64,000 nt of DNA, from positions 64,375-128,374 of the forward strand of contig CADEGF010000012.1 in the NCBI GenBank assembly GCA_902826815.1, written 5' to 3'. The translations under genes and the position numbers were made by a program. Below, piece by piece: positions 48,896-62,637 of the stretch; the stretch's first letter is position 1, and the number at the start of each line of letters is the position of its first letter. Source of the stretch: an uncultured Mycobacteriaceae bacterium. Its GTDB lineage: Bacteria; Actinomycetota; Actinomycetes; Mycobacteriales; Mycobacteriaceae. The notes beneath the pieces were generated by a model, which was not told the DNA's origin, did no database searches, and saw nothing but the letters and a program-made list of their open reading frames with translations.

Positions 48896-51135
48896 GTTTT
48901 GTCCAGGTATTCGACGCGCTCGGTATCGGTGAATTGGGCTGCCAGAAGCGCCATTCCGGGGTCGGCGGGCGCATTTTCATAGTGCGACTGGCAGAAGGCG
49001 CGCGCCTCCTCGATGATCTCGCGATGCTCGAACAGCGACAGAAAGCGAAGCGTGATGGGCCGGCCCGACTGGCTGTAGCCCAATACATCCCCTTCGCGGC
49101 GCTCAGCGAGATCGAGATCGGCAAGCTCGAAGCCGTCCAGCGTGCTCGCCACTGCCTTGAGTCGTTCTCCCGCCTTGGATCCGTCCGGCAGCTTGGTGGC
49201 AAGCAGACACAGGCTGGCGTGCTCGCCGCGACCGATGCGACCCCGCAACTGGTGCAGCTGGCTGATGCCGAACCGGTCAGCATCCATCACGAACATCACC
49301 GTCGCATTTCCTACGTCGACGCCGACTTCGATGACGGTGGTGCACACCAGGACATCGATCTCCCCTGCGCGAAACGCCGCCATCACGGCGTCCTTCTCGT
49401 CGGCGGGCAGCCTTCCGTGCATCAACCCGAGTCGAAGTCCGGACAGTGGCCCGCGCCGAAGGCGCTCGAGCAGGTCGACCACCGTCGTCGCAGGCGGGCC
49501 CGCCTCACCGCCGCCACCCTTGGTGTCGTTCTCGTCGATTCGCGACGCGACGACATATGCCTGACGACCCGCCCGCACCTCTTCGACGATGCGAGTCCAC
49601 GCGCGGTCCAACCATTTTGGTTTCTCTGATATGAAAATGGTGTTTGTGGCGATGGGCTGACGACCACGCGGCAGTTCGCGCAGCGTCGACGTCTCGAGGT
49701 CGCCGTAGACGGTCAGCGCCACGGTGCGCGGAATCGGAGTGGCGGTCATCACCAGCAGGTGTGGTGTCCGACCGCTGGGTGCCTTCGCGCGCAGTCGATC
49801 TCGCTGCTCGACCCCGAACCGGTGCTGTTCGTCGACAACCACCATGCCGAGCTTGTGGAAGTCGACCGCGTCCTGAATCAGCGCGTGTGTGCCGATGACG
49901 ATGCCCGCCTCGCCGGAGGCGACCTCGTCACGGACCTGCTTCTTCTGCTGAGCCGACATGGAACCGGTCAACAGCGCGACGCGTGTCGCATCCTCGACGC
50001 CGCCGAGTTGACCTGCCATCGCCAGCGGGCCGAGAACGTCGCGCACCGAGCGGGCGTGTTGGGCGGCAAGGACTTCCGTCGGAGCGAGAAGCGCACACTG
50101 GTAACCCGCATCGACCATCTGCAGCATCGCAAGCACCGACACGATGGTCTTGCCCGAACCGACCTCACCCTGCAACATCCGGTTCATCGGACGCGTCTCT
50201 GCGAGCTCGGAAGACAGCGTTTCGAGCACTTCCTTCTGACCGGCCGTCAGTTCGAACGGCAGTTTCGCCTTCAGCGCGGCAAGCAAGCCGTCGTCCTTCG
50301 CCGGTGCGGACGGCCCGGATTCACCGAGCTCACTGTGCCGACGGGAGACCAGGGCCCATTGCAGGCCGAGCGCTTCGTCATAAGTGAGTCGCCGAACGGC
50401 CTGTTCGCGCTCGGCAGCGGTTTCGGCGAGATGAATCGCGCGGAGCGCCTCGTCTTCGGATATCAAGCCGGCCTGGCGAACGACGGATTCCGGAAGCGAC
50501 TCGGGCACCGGATCCAGAACGTCGAGCACTTGCCGGACACATGCGTAGATATCCCAGCTCTGCACTTTGGAATTCGCGGCATAGATCGGGAAGAAGTCGC
50601 GCTCGAACACCGCCAGGAGTTCGTCGCCTGTGGCGCCGGATGTCTCTGCGATGGTTTTCAACGACTTGGTGCCGATCTCCTTACCGCTGGGTGATTGCAG
50701 CACGAGAAAGGCAGGATGGCTGAGCTGCATGGTGCGGTTGAAGTACTTGATCTCACCGGAAAGCATGATGCGGGTGCCCTCGGGTAGCTGCTCGATCATC
50801 CAACCGGCGTTGAAGAACGTCGCGGTTACCGTGGGGCGGTGCTTCCCGAGTGTGATGCGCAGCCACTTGGGATAGCGCATCTTCTTCCTCTTCTTGTCGT
50901 AGACCGGTTTCATCTCACCGACTTTCTTCTCGGTGATGGTGTCTACGAACGTGACATGTTCGCCTTCCTCGAGATCGAGGTCCTCGCCTTCGCCGCGAAC
51001 CGTCATGCCCTCGTTGTACTTTCGCGGGTAGTACCGAATGAGATCGTTGACGGTGCGAAGGCCGAAGTAGTTGTCGAGCTTCTTCGCGGTTGTCCGTCCG
51101 ATGACGAAATCCAGCCGATCAGACAGTGCGACCAC
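48892..51135 (-). CDS. recG: ATP-dependent DNA helicase RecG
   Basis: A 747-residue branch-migration helicase that reverses stalled forks. The N-terminal wedge domain precedes the helicase: GEVGSGKTIVSVLAML (Walker A), VVDEQHRFG (DEQH box), TATPIPRT (motif III) and DVLVCTTVIEVGVDVGNATV (motif V). It shares four bases with the gene downstream and is two bases after the DAK2 gene, so the three genes are one transcript. Confidence 0.96.
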   Translation of the reverse strand: MVALSDRLDFVIGRTTAKKLDNYFGLRTVNDLIRYYPRKYNEGMTVRGEGEDLDLEEGEHVTFVDTITEKKVGEMKPVYDKKRKKMRYPKWLRITLGKHRPTVTATFFNAGWMIEQLPEGTRIMLSGEIKYFNRTMQLSHPAFLVLQSPSGKEIGTKSLKTIAETSGATGDELLAVFERDFFPIYAANSKVQSWDIYACVRQVLDVLDPVPESLPESVVRQAGLISEDEALRAIHLAETAAEREQAVRRLTYDEALGLQWALVSRRHSELGESGPSAPAKDDGLLAALKAKLPFELTAGQKEVLETLSSELAETRPMNRMLQGEVGSGKTIVSVLAMLQMVDAGYQCALLAPTEVLAAQHARSVRDVLGPLAMAGQLGGVEDATRVALLTGSMSAQQKKQVRDEVASGEAGIVIGTHALIQDAVDFHKLGMVVVDEQHRFGVEQRDRLRAKAPSGRTPHLLVMTATPIPRTVALTVYGDLETSTLRELPRGRQPIATNTIFISEKPKWLDRAWTRIVEEVRAGRQAYVVASRIDENDTKGGGGEAGPPATTVVDLLERLRRGPLSGLRLGLMHGRLPADEKDAVMAAFRAGEIDVLVCTTVIEVGVDVGNATVMFVMDADRFGISQLHQLRGRIGRGEHASLCLLATKLPDGSKAGERLKAVASTLDGFELADLDLAERREGDVLGYSQSGRPITLRFLSLFEHREIIEEARAFCQSHYENAPADPGMALLAAQFTDTERVEYLDKT

Positions 51136-51137
51136 TT

Positions 51138-52799
51138 CTACTCGACCCCGATCAGCAGCGCGTCACCGCGGTGACCCGTCTGGTAGGTGACCAACTCGGC
51201 GCCCAGATGCTCGTTGTGCACGTGCCGCTGAAGCGCTTCCCCGACAGCGGGATCCACGTCGGCACCGCTGAGTACGGTGACAAGTTCGCCACCCGCGACG
51301 AGTAGCAGGTCGATCAGACCGGCACCCGCGGCGGTGATGTCCTCGGCGACGATCAGCACTTCGTCGCCTGCGATGCCGAGACCCTCGCCGGGTTGGCAGG
51401 TGCCCGCCCACGTCAGCGCCTCCTCGGTGGCGACACGGACCGAGCCGTGCCTGGCACCCGCGGCGGCCCGGGCCATGGTGTATCCGTCGTCGACGGCCAA
51501 CCGGTCCGCGTCGTGCACGGCAAGCGCCGCCAGTCCCTGCACCATCGAACCCGCGGGCACCGGAACCACATCGATACCCCAGCCGATCGCCGCGGTGCAG
51601 CCCGCGACCAACTCCTCTGCCGCAACGAAGCCGTTGGGCAGCACCATGATCTGGGCCGCGCCCGCGTCGACGAGCCCGCGCAGCAGTTCCTTGGCGGTCA
51701 CCGCGGTCGTCGGGTCCGTCGCATCGGGGTCCGGCCGCAGAACGTCCGCCCCTTCGCCTGCGAAGAGCTCGGCGGCGCCGTCGCCGTCGACGACCGCCAG
51801 CACAGCGCGCTCGCGGGTCCATCCGCCTGGCGCATGCGTACCGGTGCCGCCGCTGAGCCCGGTGATCTGGATCCGGCTCGGAGCCCCGAACGGCAGCGCC
51901 GCCTCGATGGCGCCGCCTGCGTCATCGGTGTGCACATGCACCGAGTAGCGGCCACCGCCATCGGATGCGGACGCCGCGATGGCGACCGAATCGCCGAGCT
52001 CGTCGAGGCGTTGGCGGAGGTGCTCGACTCCGTCGGGCAGGCAGCCGGTCAACAGGTACATCACCTCGAACCGCGAACCGGGACCGGCCGCAATCCTCTC
52101 GATGGCCTCGATCTTGGACGGCACGTACTCCTGGCGGACGGGTGCGTGGCCTGACACGACTTTCGAGAGCGCGTCGAGAAGCACCAACAGACCCCGCCCG
52201 CCCGCGTCGACCACCCCCGCGTCGGTGAGCACGTCGAGCTGTTCGGTGGTCTTGTCGAGCGCGATCACCGCTGCCTCCGATGTCGCGGTCACCACGCCGC
52301 CGAGGTCGGCGGCCCCGGCAACGGCGGACTCGGCCGCCTCGGCGCCGGCTTCCAGCACGGACAGGATGGTGCCGGGCACCGATTCGCCCATCGACGCCAC
52401 CACCAGCCCGCACCCGTGACGCAGCGCCGCGGCAAGGACAGCGCCGTCGATACCGACCAGCTCGCCGCGTCGCTGGACGGCGGCTTCGGCGGTGACGTCG
52501 GACAGACCTCGCAGAATCTGGCTGAGGATCACCCCGGAGTTGCCCCGTGCGCCGTTGAGGGCGCCCCGGGCCAGGGCTGCGGCCACCCCTGTGACATCGC
52601 CATCGCCACCGGCGGAGGCTTCGGCCTCGGCCCAGGCGCCGCGCATGGTGAACAGCATGTTGGTACCGGTATCGGCGTCTGCGACGGGGAACACGTTCAG
52701 CCGGTTGATCTCGTCGGTGTGGGTGATCAGGTCGCCGACGGAGGTGTGGGCCCATTCACGCAGGCCTGATGCGTCCAGAGGCCTACCAGGCTCGGCCAT
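51138..52799 (-). CDS. DAK2/FakA-like kinase-family protein
   Basis: A 553-residue protein of the YloV/FakA family. The N-terminal DAK2 (DhaL-like) ATP-binding domain (about 1-200) includes [17 protein letters not shown] with the metal-binding aspartates and [13 protein letters not shown]. The rest is the FakA middle and C-terminal region (YCLTG-type [15 protein letters not shown]). Relatives phosphorylate fatty acids bound to FakB/DegV carriers; no DegV gene is adjacent. In M. tuberculosis the equivalent is annotated as two genes, Rv2974c and Rv2975c; here it is one intact frame. Confidence 0.89.
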   Translation of the reverse strand: MAEPGRPLDASGLREWAHTSVGDLITHTDEINRLNVFPVADADTGTNMLFTMRGAWAEAEASAGGDGDVTGVAAALARGALNGARGNSGVILSQILRGLSDVTAEAAVQRRGELVGIDGAVLAAALRHGCGLVVASMGESVPGTILSVLEAGAEAAESAVAGAADLGGVVTATSEAAVIALDKTTEQLDVLTDAGVVDAGGRGLLVLLDALSKVVSGHAPVRQEYVPSKIEAIERIAAGPGSRFEVMYLLTGCLPDGVEHLRQRLDELGDSVAIAASASDGGGRYSVHVHTDDAGGAIEAALPFGAPSRIQITGLSGGTGTHAPGGWTRERAVLAVVDGDGAAELFAGEGADVLRPDPDATDPTTAVTAKELLRGLVDAGAAQIMVLPNGFVAAEELVAGCTAAIGWGIDVVPVPAGSMVQGLAALAVHDADRLAVDDGYTMARAAAGARHGSVRVATEEALTWAGTCQPGEGLGIAGDEVLIVAEDITAAGAGLIDLLLVAGGELVTVLSGADVDPAVGEALQRHVHNEHLGAELVTYQTGHRGDALLIGVE

Positions 52800-52914
52800 C
52801 AGTCACCCACCTCCCACCCCGTCAAGGGAACCCCCGGTGGGCGCCAGCCTATCCATTGCGCCAGACATCGCCGGGCACATCGACCGGCCTGGTCGGCAGC
52901 CGGTGGACAGCGTT

Positions 52915-52943
52915 TTGGCGTTCGCTTTGCGGCCCGGTATCCT
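52915..52943 (+). promoter_or_regulatory. Predicted sigma-A-type promoter of rpmB
   Basis: TTGGCG (52915-52920) and TATCCT (52938-52943) are separated by exactly 17 bases. The predicted start near 52950 gives a leader of about 77 bases, which includes the hairpin CGCCGG-TTT-CCGGCG at 52968-52982, before the AGGAG at 53014 and ATG at 53027. Confidence 0.6.
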
Positions 52944-52967
52944 GGTCAGGTTGTCGGGTCACCCGGG

Positions 52968-52982
52968 CGCCGGTTTCCGGCG
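52968..52982 (+). promoter_or_regulatory. Leader hairpin of rpmB
   Basis: CGCCGG (52968-52973), loop TTT and CCGGCG (52977-52982) form a perfect 6-bp stem in the rpmB leader, 44 bases before the start codon. It may protect the message or take part in ribosomal-protein feedback. Role is inferred. Confidence 0.4.
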
Positions 52983-53026
52983 AGACCAACACAGACCCCC
53001 GAATACCGATCCTAGGAGTTCTCGAT

Positions 53027-53221
53027 ATGGCTGCCGTCTGCGATATCTGCGGGAAGGGCCCCGGCTTTGGCAAGTCGGTGTCGCACTCCCATCGCCGGAC
53101 CAGCCGTCGCTGGGACCCGAACATCCAGAGCGTGCGCGCCGTGAGCCGTCCCGGCGCCAACAAGAAGCGCATGAACGTCTGCACGTCGTGCATCAAGGCG
53201 GGCAAGGTCACCCGCGGCTAG
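53027..53221 (+). CDS. rpmB: 50S ribosomal protein L28, zinc-binding type
   Basis: A 64-residue ribosomal protein: [30 protein letters not shown] and [13 protein letters not shown]. The two CxxC pairs show it is the zinc-containing C+ form, in contrast to C- paralogues that replace it under zinc limitation. ATG 53027 has AGGAG nine bases upstream. The gene is divergent from the DAK2 protein and converges on ung with only nine bases between stops. Confidence 0.96.
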   Translation: MAAVCDICGKGPGFGKSVSHSHRRTSRRWDPNIQSVRAVSRPGANKKRMNVCTSCIKAGKVTRG

Positions 53222-53230
53222 AGGCCGTGT

Positions 53231-53914
53231 TCAGGGCAGCCGCCAGTCGATCGGGTCGGCACCCATCTGTTCGAGTAGTTGATTGGCGCGGCTGAACGGC
53301 CGCGACCCGAAGAATCCCCTCGACGCCGACAACGGCGACGGATGTGGTGACTCGATCGCCAGACAGTCGCTGCCGTCGAGCATCGGCTTGAGCGTCGAGG
53401 CGTCGCGCCCCCACAGCACCGCGACCAACGGCTGCGACCGCGCCACCAACGCCCGGATAGCGCATTCGGTGACGGCCTCCCACCCCTTGCCTCTGTGCGA
53501 CGCCGGAGTGCCCGGCCGCACGGTGAGCACCCTGTTCAGCAGCGTCACCCCACGTTCGCACCACGGGGTGAGATCGCCGGTGGCCGGCGGCGGATAGCCG
53601 AGGTCCTTGCCGTATTCGGCGAAGATGTTGTCCAGGCTGCGCGGCAGCGGCCGCACATCGGCGGCAACCGAGAAGCTGAGGCCGACCGCATGCCCAGGGG
53701 TCGGATACGGGTCCTGCCCAACGATCAGCACCCGCACCTTGTCGAACGGAAACGTGAACGCCCGCAACACATTCTGCCCTGCAGGCAGATAGCCGCTGCC
53801 GTCCGCGATCTCGGCCCGCAGGAACTCCCCCATCTGCGCGACCTGTCCGGCCACCGGCTCGAGCGCCCGCGCCCAGCCCTCCTCGACCAACTCATTCAAA
53901 GGGCGTGCAGTCAC
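53231..53914 (-). CDS. ung: Uracil-DNA glycosylase, family 1
   Basis: A 227-residue DNA repair enzyme that removes uracil. [17 protein letters not shown] contains the catalytic Asp and water-activating loop; [13 protein letters not shown] contains the catalytic His and DNA-minor-groove Leu. Length and N-terminus ([15 protein letters not shown]) are typical. It follows thiL by 24 bp on the minus strand and is followed closely by the convergent rpmB. Confidence 0.96.
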   Translation of the reverse strand: MTARPLNELVEEGWARALEPVAGQVAQMGEFLRAEIADGSGYLPAGQNVLRAFTFPFDKVRVLIVGQDPYPTPGHAVGLSFSVAADVRPLPRSLDNIFAEYGKDLGYPPPATGDLTPWCERGVTLLNRVLTVRPGTPASHRGKGWEAVTECAIRALVARSQPLVAVLWGRDASTLKPMLDGSDCLAIESPHPSPLSASRGFFGSRPFSRANQLLEQMGADPIDWRLP

Positions 53915-53938
53915 GAGAATTGAACCTAGCGGCTCGCC

Positions 53939-54895
53939 TCATTGATAGGACTGCCAGCCCGGATTTCCGGACCACTCCTCGCCGTCGACCAGCACAAGGG
54001 GCGGACCGTCGAGCACGGTGCCGATGGCGCGCCAACCCTTGGGCGGCGCGCCGTGGAACGCCGCGACCAGCGCATGGTCCTCGCCGCCGCCGAGTACCCA
54101 CGTCCACGCATCGACGCCCGCAGCGCCCGCGGCCGCCAACAGGGCGTCGCGATCGGCCGTCAGCGCCGCGGTGGACACGTTGATTCCGACTCCCGACGCG
54201 TGGGCGATATGGCCGAGGTCGGCAACCAGCCCGTCTGAGACATCCGTCATCGCCGTCGCGCCGCCGTCCGCGGCGACGCGGCCCTGACCGTACGGCGGCT
54301 CAGGCGCCAGGTGCGCGCGGCGCAGTTCATCGAACCCATCGATACCGTTGTCCCACAGGTGATATCCCGCAGCCGATCGGCCGAGCACGCCCACGACGGC
54401 CAGCGTGTCCCCTGCGCGGGCTCCGGACCGCGGCACGGGTCCGCGTCCGGCGAGATCGCCGAGCACCGTCACCGAGATCACCCACTGCGGAGCGCTCACC
54501 AGGTCCCCTCCGACGATCCCCGCGCGGAGTTTTCTGGCCTCCTCCCACATGCCGTCGGCGAGTTCGACCGTCTGCGCGGCCGGCGTGTACCCCGGCGCAC
54601 CGAACGCGACGACGAACGCAGTGGCCGTGGCACCCATGGCCTCGATATCCGCCGCGTTCTGTGCGACGGCCTTGCGACCCACGTCATGCGGGGACGACCA
54701 GTCGAGCCGGAAGTGCCTGCCCTCAACGAGCATGTCGGTGGACACCACGGTCCTGCCGTCGGCGACGACCACCACGGCGGCGTCATCGCCGGGGCCGATG
54801 GCGACCGTCGCGGGTTGATCCCGGCCCGTGACCAGCCGCTCGATGACGGCGAACTCCCCAAGCCCGGCCAGACTTTCGGGCACCTCGCTGGTCAT
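53939..54895 (-). CDS. thiL: Thiamine-monophosphate kinase
   Basis: A 318-residue kinase making thiamine diphosphate from the monophosphate. It has IGPGDDAAVVVVADGRTVVSTDMLVEGRHF, with the metal-binding aspartates, GGDLVSAPQWVISVTVLG, and a C-terminal GGGEDHALVAAF, all ThiL features. The ATG at 54895 is 38 bp from the divergent DUF3515 gene. Thiamine diphosphate is also the cofactor of the E1 at 782, but no regulatory link is visible. Confidence 0.95.
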   Translation of the reverse strand: MTSEVPESLAGLGEFAVIERLVTGRDQPATVAIGPGDDAAVVVVADGRTVVSTDMLVEGRHFRLDWSSPHDVGRKAVAQNAADIEAMGATATAFVVAFGAPGYTPAAQTVELADGMWEEARKLRAGIVGGDLVSAPQWVISVTVLGDLAGRGPVPRSGARAGDTLAVVGVLGRSAAGYHLWDNGIDGFDELRRAHLAPEPPYGQGRVAADGGATAMTDVSDGLVADLGHIAHASGVGINVSTAALTADRDALLAAAGAAGVDAWTWVLGGGEDHALVAAFHGAPPKGWRAIGTVLDGPPLVLVDGEEWSGNPGWQSYQ

Positions 54896-54933
54896 GACAT
54901 GGAGTCTATTCAGCGGCCTTTAGAGTTGCCCTC

Positions 54934-55478
54934 GTGGCACCTACCGCCGACGACGGCACCGACGGACCGCCGCGGTCGCTGTTCATCGCCGCGGTCGCGG
55001 TCGCCGTGGCAGCGATCGTCGCGGTGCTTGCGATAGCGGTGTTGCGGCAGTCCCCCGCGCAGGACGAACCGGTTCCCATCGCGACGGTGCCCGCGCCGAA
55101 GGCCGACGGCCCCGACTGCACGGCGTTGATGGCGGCGCTGCCCGAACAGCTCGGCGACTACCGGCGCGCGCCAGCCGCCGACCCCGCACCCCCGGGCGCG
55201 GCCGCATGGCGGGCCGAAGCGCAGACCGAACCGGTGATCCTGCGCTGCGGGCTCGACCGTCCGCTGGACTTCGTCGTCGGCGCGCCCGTCCAGGTCGTCG
55301 AGCCCGTGCAGTGGTTCGAGCTGACCGACGCGGACAGGAGCACCTGGTTCGCCGTCGACCGCCCCGTATATATAGCCCTTACGCTGCCGAGCGGTTCGGG
55401 TCCGACGCCCATCCAGGACATCTCGAAGGCGATCGCGCAGACGATGCCCGCAACGCCGGTCGACCCGGCGCCCGCCCG

Positions 55479-55482
<4 letters not shown>
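54934..55482 (+). CDS. DUF3515 membrane-anchored protein (Rv2980-like)
   Basis: A 182-residue protein with one N-terminal helix ([23 protein letters not shown]) and an extracytoplasmic domain. [19 protein letters not shown] and ILRCGLDRP contain the conserved Cys pair of DUF3515. Function unknown; a signal-anchor topology is likely. GTG 54934 is the start. Its TAG stop overlaps the ddl stop on the other strand within CTAG. Confidence 0.88.
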
Positions 55483-56609
<1,127 letters not shown>

Positions 56610-56670
56610 AACCTAGAGAGGCTACCGCCCCTGCCGGAAGCCGCCCGATCTACCGCTGCGACCTGCGCGT

Positions 56671-57774
56671 TCAGCGCAGCGCCCGATCGATGTCGGCGAC
56701 CAGATCCTCGGTGTCCTCGATCCCCGCGGAGATACGGGCGAAGCCGTCGCCGACCGGGTCGCCCCACCGGGCCCGGCGATCGACCGAGCTGTGGATACCG
56801 CCGAAGCTGGTGGAGGAGATGAGCAGGTTGCTGTTCTGCACCAGGGCATGGACGGCGGCGGCGTCGGTGAGTTCGATCGCCACGATTCCGCCGAAGCGTT
56901 TCATCTGCAGGTTGGCCACTTCGTGCGACGGATCGTCCGGTAGCCCGGGGTAGCGCACCGAATGCACGGCGGGGTGCGCGCGCAGCGTCAGCGCAATCGC
57001 CTGCGCGTTCTGGCACTGACGCTCGAATCGCAAGCCCGCGGTGCCGATGCTGCGAAGCACCATCCAAGCCTCGAACGCGCCGAGGATCGGGCCTGCCAGC
57101 CGACGTTCGCGTTCGATCGCGGCCATCTGCTCCGGATGGCTGCCCGCGACGTAGCCCGCGAGCAGATCGTGGTGACCCGACAGCGACTTGGTGGCGCTGG
57201 CGACCACAAGGTCGGCGCCGAGCGATAGCGGTTGTTGGCCAAGCGGAGTCGCGGTGGTGTTGTCCACGACGAGCGTCGCGCCTCGGTCCCGACATGCCAG
57301 CGCGAGCCGGTGCAGATCGACGACGTCAAGGCCGGGGTTCGACGGAGTCTCCGCGAGCACCACATCGGCACCGGAGACGGCATCGATGATGTCGGCGCAC
57401 GTCGCCTCGATCACGGTAATACCGTGCGGCACAAGGTACTCCGCCGCATAGCGACGCACCTGGTAGTAACCGTCGGCGGGCACCACCACCGTCGAGCGCG
57501 GCTTGGCAAGCGCGCGAAGCACCGACGTGATCGCGGCCATCCCCGATCCGAATGTCAATGCGATGGCGGCGCCCTCCAATTCGGCGAGGGCCGATTCCAG
57601 CTGTCGCCATGTGGGATTGTGATAGCGCCCGTAGCTGTCGAGGGAGTCGTCTTCACTGGGCGGAATGTGATACGCGGCGGCGAGTACCGGCGGCTGTGCG
57701 ACAGGCGATCCCGGAATCGCTTCCGATCCAATGGCTTTGACGCTTCTGGTGGAGTCGCCGTACATGCCCGACAC
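56671..57774 (-). CDS. PLP-dependent transsulfuration-family enzyme (cystathionine gamma-lyase/synthase-like)
   Basis: A 367-residue Cys/Met metabolism enzyme. The PLP lysine is in SATKSLSGHHDLLAGYV; SYGRYHNPTWRQLESALAELEG and ETPSNPGLDVVDL are also diagnostic. Members cleave or form C-S bonds in cystathionine and related amino acids; which one is not determinable from motifs. It lies between gpsA (four bases upstream) and ddl, where M. tuberculosis has no such gene, so it is an insertion into the gpsA-ddl pair. Confidence 0.88.
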   Translation of the reverse strand: MSGMYGDSTRSVKAIGSEAIPGSPVAQPPVLAAAYHIPPSEDDSLDSYGRYHNPTWRQLESALAELEGAAIALTFGSGMAAITSVLRALAKPRSTVVVPADGYYQVRRYAAEYLVPHGITVIEATCADIIDAVSGADVVLAETPSNPGLDVVDLHRLALACRDRGATLVVDNTTATPLGQQPLSLGADLVVASATKSLSGHHDLLAGYVAGSHPEQMAAIERERRLAGPILGAFEAWMVLRSIGTAGLRFERQCQNAQAIALTLRAHPAVHSVRYPGLPDDPSHEVANLQMKRFGGIVAIELTDAAAVHALVQNSNLLISSTSFGGIHSSVDRRARWGDPVGDGFARISAGIEDTEDLVADIDRALR

Positions 57775-57778
57775 GGGT

Positions 57779-59472
<1,694 letters not shown>

Positions 59473-59536
59473 ACAGCGATCGAGGATATTGGCCGTCGGT
59501 GGCCGTTCCGCTCGGCGATGAGGAATGATCGGTTGG

Positions 59537-61687
59537 ATGACCGAAGCCGAGACACGAGTTCGACAGGACGGCACGGAGTCGGCGCCGGGTGATTCCGCCC
59601 CGGAGGCACCACCTGCGGCGACGGCACCCGCCGTCGACAATGCGCTACCCGAGGACCGGTACCTCAACCGCGAACTGAGCTGGCTGGACTTCAACGCCCG
59701 CGTGCTCGCGCTGGCCGCCGATACGTCTCTACCCCTGCTCGAGCGGGCGAAGTTCCTCGCGATCTTCTCCTCCAACCTCGACGAGTTCTACATGGTTCGG
59801 GTGGCGGGGCTGAAACGCCGCGACGAGATGGGCCTGTCGGTGCGCTCCGCAGACGGCCTGTCCCCGCGCGAACAACTGCGCCGGATCAGTGAACGCACGC
59901 AGCAGATTGCCAGCAGATGCGCGCAGGTGTTCCTCGAGTCGGTGCGCCCGTCGCTCGCGGACGAGGGCATCGTCATCGTCACGTGGAATCAGCTCGATGA
60001 CGCTGAGCGGGGACGGCTGTCGGCCTACTTCCACGAGCAGGTGTTCCCCGTGCTGACGCCGCTGGCGGTGGATCCCGCCCATCCGTTCCCGTTCGTGAGT
60101 GGGCTGAGCCTGAACCTGGCGATCACCGTGAAGGCTCCCGACGACGGCGGCCAGCATTTCGCCCGAATCAAGGTGCCCGACAACGTCGACCGCTTCGTCG
60201 AACTCGACAGCCGCGATGGCGAATTGCGCTTCCTGCCGATGGAGGAACTGATCGCGGCGTTCCTGGATGTGTTGTTCCCCGGTTTGGAGGTCGTCGAGCA
60301 TCACGCGTTCCGGATCACCCGCAACGCGGATTTCGAGGTCGAAGAAGACCGCGACGAGGATCTGCTGCAGGCGCTCGAACGCGAGTTGGCGCGCAGGCGA
60401 TTCGGCTCGCCGGTGCGCCTCGAGGTCGCCGACGATATGACCGAGAACATGTTGGAGCTGTTGCTGCGCGAGCTCGACGTGAACCCCGGCGACGTCATCG
60501 AGGTGCCCGGGCTGCTCGACCTCTCGTCGCTGTGGCAGATCTACGGCGTCGACCGCCCGCAGTTGAAGGACCCGCCATTCGTACCCGCCACCCCGCCTGC
60601 GTTCGGCGAACGGGAGACACCGAAGAGCATCTTCGCGACGCTGCGCGACGGTGATGTCCTCGTGCACCATCCGTATGACTCGTTTTCGACGACGGTGCAG
60701 CGGTTCATCGAGCAGGCCGCGGCCGACCCGAATGTGTTGGCGATCAAGCAGACCCTGTATCGCACGTCGGGTGACTCCCCGATCGTCAACGCGCTGATCG
60801 ACGCCGCCGAGGCCGGTAAGCAGGTCGTTGCGCTGGTGGAGATCAAAGCGCGTTTCGACGAGCAGGCGAACATCAAGTGGGCGCGAGCGCTCGAGCAGGC
60901 GGGTGTGCACGTCGTGTACGGGCTGATCGGACTCAAGACACATTGCAAAACTGCGCTGGTGGTGCGACGCGAAGGGTCGGCCATCCGGCGGTATTGCCAC
61001 ATCGGCACCGGCAACTACAACCCGAAAACTGCTCGGCTGTATGAGGATGTCGGTCTACTGACCGCCGCCCCCGACATCGGCGCGGACCTCACCGATCTGT
61101 TCAACTCGCTCACCGGGTACTCGCGCAAGGACTCCTACCGCAATCTGCTGGTCGCCCCGCAGGGGGTTCGCAGAGGCATCATCGAGCGCATCGAACGTGA
61201 AGTCGCCGCCACGCGCGATGGCGCCGAAGGGCGAATCCGGCTCAAGGCGAACGCGTTGGTCGACGAACAGGTGATCGACGCGCTCTATCGAGCGTCACAG
61301 GCCGGGGTGCGGGTCGAGGTCGTGGTGCGCGGAATCTGCGCGCTGCGCCCAGGTGCCGCGGGCTTCTCCGAAAACATCACGGTCCGCTCAATTCTGGGCC
61401 GCTTTCTCGAGCACTCACGGATTATTCACTTCCACGCCATCGATGAGTTCTGGATCGGCAGTGCGGACATGATGCATCGTAATCTCGACCGCCGAGTCGA
61501 GGTGATGGCGCAAGTGAAGGATCCGAGGCTGAAGACACAACTGGACGAGATGTTCGAGTCGGCGATGAATCCGGCCACCAGGAGTTGGGAACTGGGCGCC
61601 GACGGGAGTTGGGCCGCATCACCGCTGGAAGGCCAGACCGTGCGCGACCATCAGGTGTGGCTGATGGAACGCCACCGGCATCCTTGA
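59537..61687 (+). CDS. ppk1: Polyphosphate kinase 1
   Basis: A 716-residue enzyme building polyphosphate from ATP. The N-terminal domain has [15 protein letters not shown]; the phospholipase-D-like catalytic domains have [32 protein letters not shown], and [16 protein letters not shown] with the phosphorylated His (HCKT), then [17 protein letters not shown]. Start ATG 59537 has GAGGA 12 bases upstream; ATG 59525 is also possible but leaves no room for a ribosome site. mutT1 starts seven bases after the stop. Confidence 0.96.
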   Translation: MTEAETRVRQDGTESAPGDSAPEAPPAATAPAVDNALPEDRYLNRELSWLDFNARVLALAADTSLPLLERAKFLAIFSSNLDEFYMVRVAGLKRRDEMGLSVRSADGLSPREQLRRISERTQQIASRCAQVFLESVRPSLADEGIVIVTWNQLDDAERGRLSAYFHEQVFPVLTPLAVDPAHPFPFVSGLSLNLAITVKAPDDGGQHFARIKVPDNVDRFVELDSRDGELRFLPMEELIAAFLDVLFPGLEVVEHHAFRITRNADFEVEEDRDEDLLQALERELARRRFGSPVRLEVADDMTENMLELLLRELDVNPGDVIEVPGLLDLSSLWQIYGVDRPQLKDPPFVPATPPAFGERETPKSIFATLRDGDVLVHHPYDSFSTTVQRFIEQAAADPNVLAIKQTLYRTSGDSPIVNALIDAAEAGKQVVALVEIKARFDEQANIKWARALEQAGVHVVYGLIGLKTHCKTALVVRREGSAIRRYCHIGTGNYNPKTARLYEDVGLLTAAPDIGADLTDLFNSLTGYSRKDSYRNLLVAPQGVRRGIIERIEREVAATRDGAEGRIRLKANALVDEQVIDALYRASQAGVRVEVVVRGICALRPGAAGFSENITVRSILGRFLEHSRIIHFHAIDEFWIGSADMMHRNLDRRVEVMAQVKDPRLKTQLDEMFESAMNPATRSWELGADGSWAASPLEGQTVRDHQVWLMERHRHP

Positions 61688-61694
61688 GGTCGTA

Positions 61695-62600
61695 GTGCCT
61701 GCGAACGAGGCGGTGCTCGCGGCGGGCGCTGTGCTGTGGCGGTCCAGCGACGACGGAGGCGAGCCGGAAGTCGCGGTGATTCACCGGCCGCGTTACGACG
61801 ACTGGTCGCTACCCAAGGGCAAGGTCGACGTCGGCGAGAGCGAACCCCTGACGGCGGTACGCGAGGTGCACGAGGAGACCGGCTACTTCTCCCACCTCGG
61901 CAGGCGGTTGACGTCGGTCAGCTATCCGGTCGAAAAGCAGGGCACAAAGAAGGTGCGCTACTGGGCTGCGCGCGCCGTGGACGGCGATTTTGCACCCAAC
62001 GACGAAGTCGACGAATTGAAGTGGCTGCCCATTTCGGCGGCGATCAAGCAGGTTCAGTACGCACACGACCGGAAGGTGTTGCGCCGGTTCGCCAAGCTTC
62101 CCGCCGACACCAAGAGCATCCTGATCGTTCGGCACGGCACTGCGGGGAGCAGGTCCAGATACAAGGGCGACGACCGATTGCGCCCGCTGGACAAACACGG
62201 ACGCGCGCAAGCCGAGTCACTGGTCGGTCAACTACTGGCGTTCGGCGCAGACACGCTGTACGCGGCCGACCGGACCCGCTGCCACCAGACCATCGAGCCG
62301 CTGGCCGATGAACTCGGTGTGCGCATTCAGAGTGAACCGCTGCTGACCGAGGAGGCCTACGCGGACGATCGCAAGGCGGCGCGGCGCCGGATACTCGAGA
62401 TCGCCGAAGCCGACGGCACACCGGTGATCTGCACCCAGGGCAGGGTCATCCCCGATCTCATCAGCTGGTGGTGCGAGCGCGACGGTGTGCGTCCCGACAA
62501 ATCGCGCAACCGCAAGGGCAGCACCTGGGTCATGTCATCATGGCGGGGAAATCTGATAGCGGCCGACCACATAGGTAGTCCGCTCGCCACCAAGAAATAG
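61695..62600 (+). CDS. mutT1: MutT1: Nudix hydrolase fused to histidine phosphatase
   Basis: A 301-residue two-domain sanitation enzyme. Residues about 5-135 are the Nudix domain, with the box [22 protein letters not shown]; about 140-300 form a phosphoglycerate-mutase-like histidine phosphatase with [11 protein letters not shown] and a later His. In mycobacteria MutT1 converts 8-oxo-dGTP to the monophosphate and degrades related dinucleoside polyphosphates. GTG start. Likely co-transcribed with ppk1. Confidence 0.94.
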   Translation: MPANEAVLAAGAVLWRSSDDGGEPEVAVIHRPRYDDWSLPKGKVDVGESEPLTAVREVHEETGYFSHLGRRLTSVSYPVEKQGTKKVRYWAARAVDGDFAPNDEVDELKWLPISAAIKQVQYAHDRKVLRRFAKLPADTKSILIVRHGTAGSRSRYKGDDRLRPLDKHGRAQAESLVGQLLAFGADTLYAADRTRCHQTIEPLADELGVRIQSEPLLTEEAYADDRKAARRRILEIAEADGTPVICTQGRVIPDLISWWCERDGVRPDKSRNRKGSTWVMSSWRGNLIAADHIGSPLATKK

Positions 62601-62637
62601 CCGGCGTCCCGTCGGCTCCGACGTCCGAGAGGTCGCC

